Assembly: GCA_019634245.1 (NCBI GenBank)
Contig: JAHQVR010000008.1
Span: 1-10,614 of the forward strand
Direction of reading: 5' to 3'
From: Gammaproteobacteria bacterium
GTDB lineage: Bacteria > Pseudomonadota > Gammaproteobacteria > Granulosicoccales > Granulosicoccaceae
Length of the DNA stretch: 10,614 bases
Part shown: positions 8,023-10,614 of the stretch, in pieces
Layout of the letters: each line of letters begins with the position of its first letter
How positions within the stretch are numbered: the stretch's first letter is position 1
Position numbers and translations under genes: made by a program
Notes under the pieces: model-generated
What the model saw: only the letters and a program-made list of their open reading frames with translations
Database searches by the model: none
Told to the model about the DNA's origin: nothing

Positions 8023-9246
8023 TTATTTATCTTTTTTAACGCCGGTGACCCACGTGCACCACTTGTCTGCTAACTTGATGCGATCGAAGTCTTCTCGGGC
8101 TAGGGCGTTTGCGTTTATACCCTTCTTTCTTAACTCGGAGCGATCATTAGCTGCCGATTCTAGTGCATTGGCAAATGCGACCGGATCGTCGGGATCAACT
8201 GTAAATCCACAGTTGTTCTCTTTAATCATGTCTGCTAACCAACCAGGATAGTTGATGAGTACGGGTAGTCCCGATGCGATGTAGTCAAAAAATTTGTTTG
8301 GTGAAGTACCATAATAGAATGCGGGAATATTCGATAGAATTTGCATGCCAAGGTCAGCGGACTTCATAAGCCCAGCAATCTCCATTTTACTAACGGGTGG
8401 ATGAAACACAATGTTAGCAAGTTCTTCCTTCTCTGCCGTTGCTACAAGCTCGTCTTTCAATTTGCCATCTCCGACCAAAACTAATTTAATGTCTTTACGA
8501 TTTCTGGATTTCAATTCTCTCGCCACATTGATGACCGAGTCGAGCCCGTTTGCCATCCCGTGAGTCCCGGTGTACACAGCCATCAGTTGTTCATCTGTAA
8601 CGCCTGCGGGCCGCTGGCTCGAATCGCTATCTGAAAATATTGAAAGATCACACCCATTAGGAACAAGCGTGACATTATCTGCTTGAATACCTCTTTTCTT
8701 GATGCCTTCTACGATGCCGGGAGAGAGGCCGATTAATCGGTGAGCAGAATGGTAGGTAGCCCATTCGAGCCATGACATCAATAGCAATACAATAGGATTA
8801 GTGATGACCCCCATACTTTTCGGTATTTCGGGCCATAGGTCTCTAACTTCAAACACGAAAGGTTTTCTTTTAAGCCATCTGGCGGCGATACCGGGAATGC
8901 CTGCCGTGAGTGGTGTGGTGGTAGCGAATACGATGTCATAGCGCTCCGTCATGGCGAGCCGCACACTACGGAAAGCGTATTTTAAGAATGTATTGGTTCG
9001 CTTCAAGAAGCCATCCCTATTGGTATATACCAAATCGAGTTCAACCACTTGAATTCCATCGACAATACCCCGCCGCAAACCATTTTTGTAAGGTGTGTCG
9101 ATACCTATTGCACTGCCAAGCGAGCTTCCACAAACCATGGTCACGGTATGACCGTTTTCGACAAGGCGTTTAGCAATTTGGTAAGAGCGGGTTCCCAGCG
9201 ATCCTCTGGGTGTCGCGAAATGTTGGTGAAAATACAATATATGCAC
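8023..9246 (-). CDS. Glycosyltransferase family 4 protein, WbuB-like
   Basis: This 407-residue transferase opens with HILYFHQHFATP and GSLGTRSYQIAKRL, the N-terminal pattern of WbuB-type GT4 enzymes. The middle has FEVRDLWPEIPKSMG and HRLIGLSPGI; the donor domain has AVYTGTHGMANGLD, LVLVGDGKLKDEL and SPNKFFDYIASGLPVL (from Ser315), a very characteristic WbuB-group segment. E. coli WbuB is linked to L-FucNAc transfer, which would suit a locus with a UDP-HexNAc 4,6-dehydratase, but donor specificity is not reliable across the group. The start is GTG at 9246. Upstream there is no in-frame ATG, GTG or TTG before a stop at 9277-9279, so GTG is the only sensible choice; AGAG lies just before it. 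It is the first gene of the minus-strand pair and is followed 21 bases later by the heparinase-like gene. It diverges from the FAD/NAD(P) gene across 511 bases. Confidence 0.9.
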   Translation of the reverse strand: MHILYFHQHFATPRGSLGTRSYQIAKRLVENGHTVTMVCGSSLGSAIGIDTPYKNGLRRGIVDGIQVVELDLVYTNRDGFLKRTNTFLKYAFRSVRLAMTERYDIVFATTTPLTAGIPGIAARWLKRKPFVFEVRDLWPEIPKSMGVITNPIVLLLMSWLEWATYHSAHRLIGLSPGIVEGIKKRGIQADNVTLVPNGCDLSIFSDSDSSQRPAGVTDEQLMAVYTGTHGMANGLDSVINVARELKSRNRKDIKLVLVGDGKLKDELVATAEKEELANIVFHPPVSKMEIAGLMKSADLGMQILSNIPAFYYGTSPNKFFDYIASGLPVLINYPGWLADMIKENNCGFTVDPDDPVAFANALESAANDRSELRKKGINANALAREDFDRIKLADKWCTWVTGVKKDK

Positions 9247-9312
9247 AATCTCTAATTCGCTTAAGATTTCATCCTGCTAGAGTGTAATACAGATCGTGGC
9301 TTTACTATGAGG

Positions 9313-9328
9313 ACTAATCAACATTAGT
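9313..9328. repeat. Inverted repeat ACTAAT-N4-ATTAGT
   Basis: Perfect six-base arms around CAAC, about 67 bases upstream of the WbuB-like GTG start on its strand. A 10-base palindrome, AGAATATTCT (9332-9341), lies right beside it. The pair could be an operator for a dimeric regulator of the minus-strand operon. No known regulator site is recognised. Confidence 0.25.
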
Positions 9329-9433
9329 TACAGAATATTCTAGGTAGCTATTCTGAGTACTAGCGCCTGTGAATCTGACGATTAAAAGTTATTCATTCAA
9401 ACTAACTGATGCATGGTTTTTTAATGCAGTGAC

Positions 9434-9439
9434 TATAAT
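9434..9439 (+). promoter_or_regulatory. Possible -10 element (TATAAT) for the FAD/NAD(P) gene
   Basis: This is a perfect TATAAT on the plus strand, with TG four bases before it (one base off the extended -10 spacing). No recognisable -35 lies 16-18 bases upstream. A start near 9446 would give a leader of about 310 bases before ATG 9758, which is long and would include the alternative hairpins at 9454-9495. Confidence 0.25.
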
Positions 9440-9453
9440 CTATTTAGCTATCG

Positions 9454-9495
9454 CAACCCACAATTTAGTGAAGTTGGAGGGTTGTTATTCACCCT
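9454..9495 (+). promoter_or_regulatory. Two mutually exclusive hairpins in the leader region
   Basis: CAACCC (9454-9459) can pair with GGGTTG (9479-9484), while AGGGT (9478-9482) can instead pair with ACCCT (9491-9495). The shared segment 9479-9482 means only one stem can form at a time, the layout of an attenuator or switch. There is no following U-run, and the arms are only five or six bases, so this may be chance. Confidence 0.15.
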
Positions 9496-9588
9496 GCCGA
9501 ATAGATATGATCAAGATGTTTTGTGCTAAGCGGGTGGTGTCAATGGGTAGGTTCTAGCCTGAGTTCCGATTCGCATACTGTACTTAGT

Positions 9589-9598
9589 GGGAATTCCC
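9589..9598. repeat. Perfect palindrome GGGAATTCCC
   Basis: This is a ten-base perfect palindrome in the gap ahead of the FAD/NAD(P) gene, about 160 bases upstream of its ATG. It could be an operator half or a chance match. No regulator is recognised. Confidence 0.2.
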
Positions 9599-9645
9599 TC
9601 ACATATTCTCCAATTTGGCCGAAATATCGGGTGATTCTAAATCAA

Positions 9646-9668
9646 GCCTCCGATACAATGAGGGAGGC
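9646..9668. repeat. Inverted repeat GCCTCC-N11-GGAGGC containing TACAAT
   Basis: Perfect GC-rich six-base arms enclose a -10-like TACAAT (9654-9659) about 100 bases before ATG 9758. A repeat that brackets a promoter core would be a natural repressor site. There is no good -35, so the promoter itself is doubtful. Just upstream is TGATT-CTA-AATCA (9632-9644), another short dyad. Confidence 0.3.
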
Positions 9669-9757
9669 GAGTGTGTAGAATTTTGAAGTGAGCTAAGCTG
9701 CACACTTTGGTGCCGTTGTGGCTTTTACTCTTGACCGAGACTTTATTACCAACTTAT

Positions 9758-10614
9758 ATGACCGATCAGCGGAGTCAATTTGATATTGCGTTTGTCGGTG
9801 GAGGACTCTCTTCTACGTGGAGTTTAATTCAACTCGTTCAAAATCTACCATCCGAAAGAGTAACCCCTGCTCTTCGCCTGTTGTTGTTAGAGAAATCCAC
9901 TGATACATACAAGGGAATTGCCTATGGAGAGCGCAGTGGTGATACTGCACTTATAATCAATAGTCTCGGTGATTTTTTGCCACCTGACGAACTAAAACGT
10001 TTCACTGAGTGGATTGTCAAGAATATTGATTGGTTGTTCGACAGGTTTAAAGCCAGTGGTGGTGCACGCACAACTGAGTGGCTACGTAAACATGCAGCTG
10101 AAATCGAGGCTGGTGAATTGTCAATGCTGTACATCCCGAGATATTTATTTGGGCTTTATCTCGAAAATCTTGCGAGTATCTGTCTAGATACTGCCACGGC
10201 AAACGGTTTAGTAGAGTTTGAAGCGATCCAAGCAGAAGTTATAGATCTAGTGCCGGGATCTGATAATTATCGTATTCATGCGGAATCGTGCGATATGTCT
10301 CATCACGAATATTTAGCCTCCAAAGTAATTTTAGGCTTGGGCAGTCCGCCTGGCAAGAAAGTGGTTACAAAAGCAGATTTGGAGCATCAATCTGACCCCG
10401 TAATCGGTAATCCATTTGAGCCAAGTATGCGAGCCACCTTGGAATCGGTGCATTCACGTTTAGAACAAACTTGTCGGGAAAGCAATCGTGTTTTGATTGT
10501 TGGATCTAACGCCAGTGCTGTAGACATGGTTTGTAATTTAGCCGACTACAAAAATGTAATCGAGTTGATTGATACTGTTGTTTTAATGTCACCCAGCGGC
10601 GAACTTCCAGATCG
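9758..10614 (+). CDS. FAD/NAD(P)-binding protein, NAD_binding_9-like, N-terminal part
   Basis: The frame is open from ATG 9758 to the right edge, giving 285 complete codons with no stop, so the C-terminus is missing. The N-terminus holds a dinucleotide-binding strand and loop, DIAFVGGGLSS (9-19), with Ser19 where the last Gly of GxGxxG is usual. An acidic residue at the end of the second strand (Glu45 in LLLLEKS) fits FAD ribose binding. GIAYG (53-57), IPRYLFGLYLENL (from 126) and a second nucleotide-binding motif, VLIVGSNASAVDMV (245-258), follow the order of the uncharacterised FAD-NAD(P)-binding family PF13454, to which E. coli YdhS belongs. ATG 9758 places the fold right at the N-terminus; no good Shine-Dalgarno is seen. 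Substrate and link to the polysaccharide locus are unknown. It may be an oxidoreductase or monooxygenase of the pathway, or mark the cluster border. Confidence 0.8.
   Translation, partial: MTDQRSQFDIAFVGGGLSSTWSLIQLVQNLPSERVTPALRLLLLEKSTDTYKGIAYGERSGDTALIINSLGDFLPPDELKRFTEWIVKNIDWLFDRFKASGGARTTEWLRKHAAEIEAGELSMLYIPRYLFGLYLENLASICLDTATANGLVEFEAIQAEVIDLVPGSDNYRIHAESCDMSHHEYLASKVILGLGSPPGKKVVTKADLEHQSDPVIGNPFEPSMRATLESVHSRLEQTCRESNRVLIVGSNASAVDMVCNLADYKNVIELIDTVVLMSPSGELPD

Larger units (their letters stand above)
9247..9757. other. Long gap between divergent genes, no convincing gene
   Basis: These 511 bases separate the minus-strand WbuB-like gene from the plus-strand FAD/NAD(P) gene and must hold the promoters for both unless transcription enters from outside. 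I see no tRNA or family-like protein. A perfect TATAAT (9434-9439, plus strand), several short inverted repeats and two overlapping hairpin possibilities (9454-9495) are present. The last stretch before the FAD gene is free of stops from 9692 in its frame. About one 6-base-arm repeat and half of a 10-base palindrome are expected by chance here, so the repeats are suggestive only. Confidence 0.6.

Noticed and set aside
9331..9371. TCTAGGTAGCT in the gap, resembling the 5' half of JUMPstart
   Set aside because: Only the short GGTAGC core region agrees, and the ops part that defines the element is absent.
9369..9557. A 62-codon open frame from GTG in the divergent gap
   Set aside because: It has no ribosome binding site and no recognisable motif, and the best -10 hexamer of the gap lies inside it. 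It is probably chance.
9632..9644. TGATTCTAAATCA as an FNR box
   Set aside because: FNR half-sites are separated by four bases; here the TGAT and ATCA halves are five apart, and the first half lacks the leading T.

Overview
The window is part of a surface or secreted polysaccharide biosynthesis locus from a Gram-negative proteobacterium. Clear homology to Escherichia coli WecB and WecC, a bifunctional ManC/AlgA enzyme and a WbpM-type dehydratase suggest a gammaproteobacterium. The species cannot be told from the sequence. By eye the base composition is somewhat below 50% GC in genes and lower between them. I saw no tRNA, rRNA, insertion sequence or CRISPR array.

Left part, plus strand (1-6127): the C-terminal part of a UDP-HexNAc 4,6-dehydratase, then manC, wecB and wecC (the last two overlapping by 4 bases), then a family-4 glycosyltransferase. 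Together they would supply a 6-deoxy-HexNAc precursor, GDP-mannose and UDP-ManNAcA, plus one transferase to use such donors.

Middle part, minus strand (6124-9246): a WbuB-like glycosyltransferase followed closely by a heparinase II/III-type protein. This pair converges on the plus-strand block, and the two facing stop codons share one CTAG.

Right part: a 511-base gap (9247-9757) with no convincing gene but several short inverted repeats and a good -10 hexamer. After it comes a plus-strand gene that runs off the window, an uncharacterised FAD/NAD(P)-binding protein open from 9758 to the last base.

The working picture is a locus making a polymer that contains N-acetylmannosaminuronic acid, possibly with mannose and a FucNAc/QuiNAc-type sugar. 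A uronate-lyase-like protein is encoded next to a transferase. No flippase, polymerase, initiating transferase or export gene lies in this window, so the polymer type (O antigen, capsule or exopolysaccharide) is undecided. The least explained parts are the heparinase-like protein without a signal peptide, the FAD/NAD(P) protein, and the divergent gap between the two minus-strand genes and the FAD gene.
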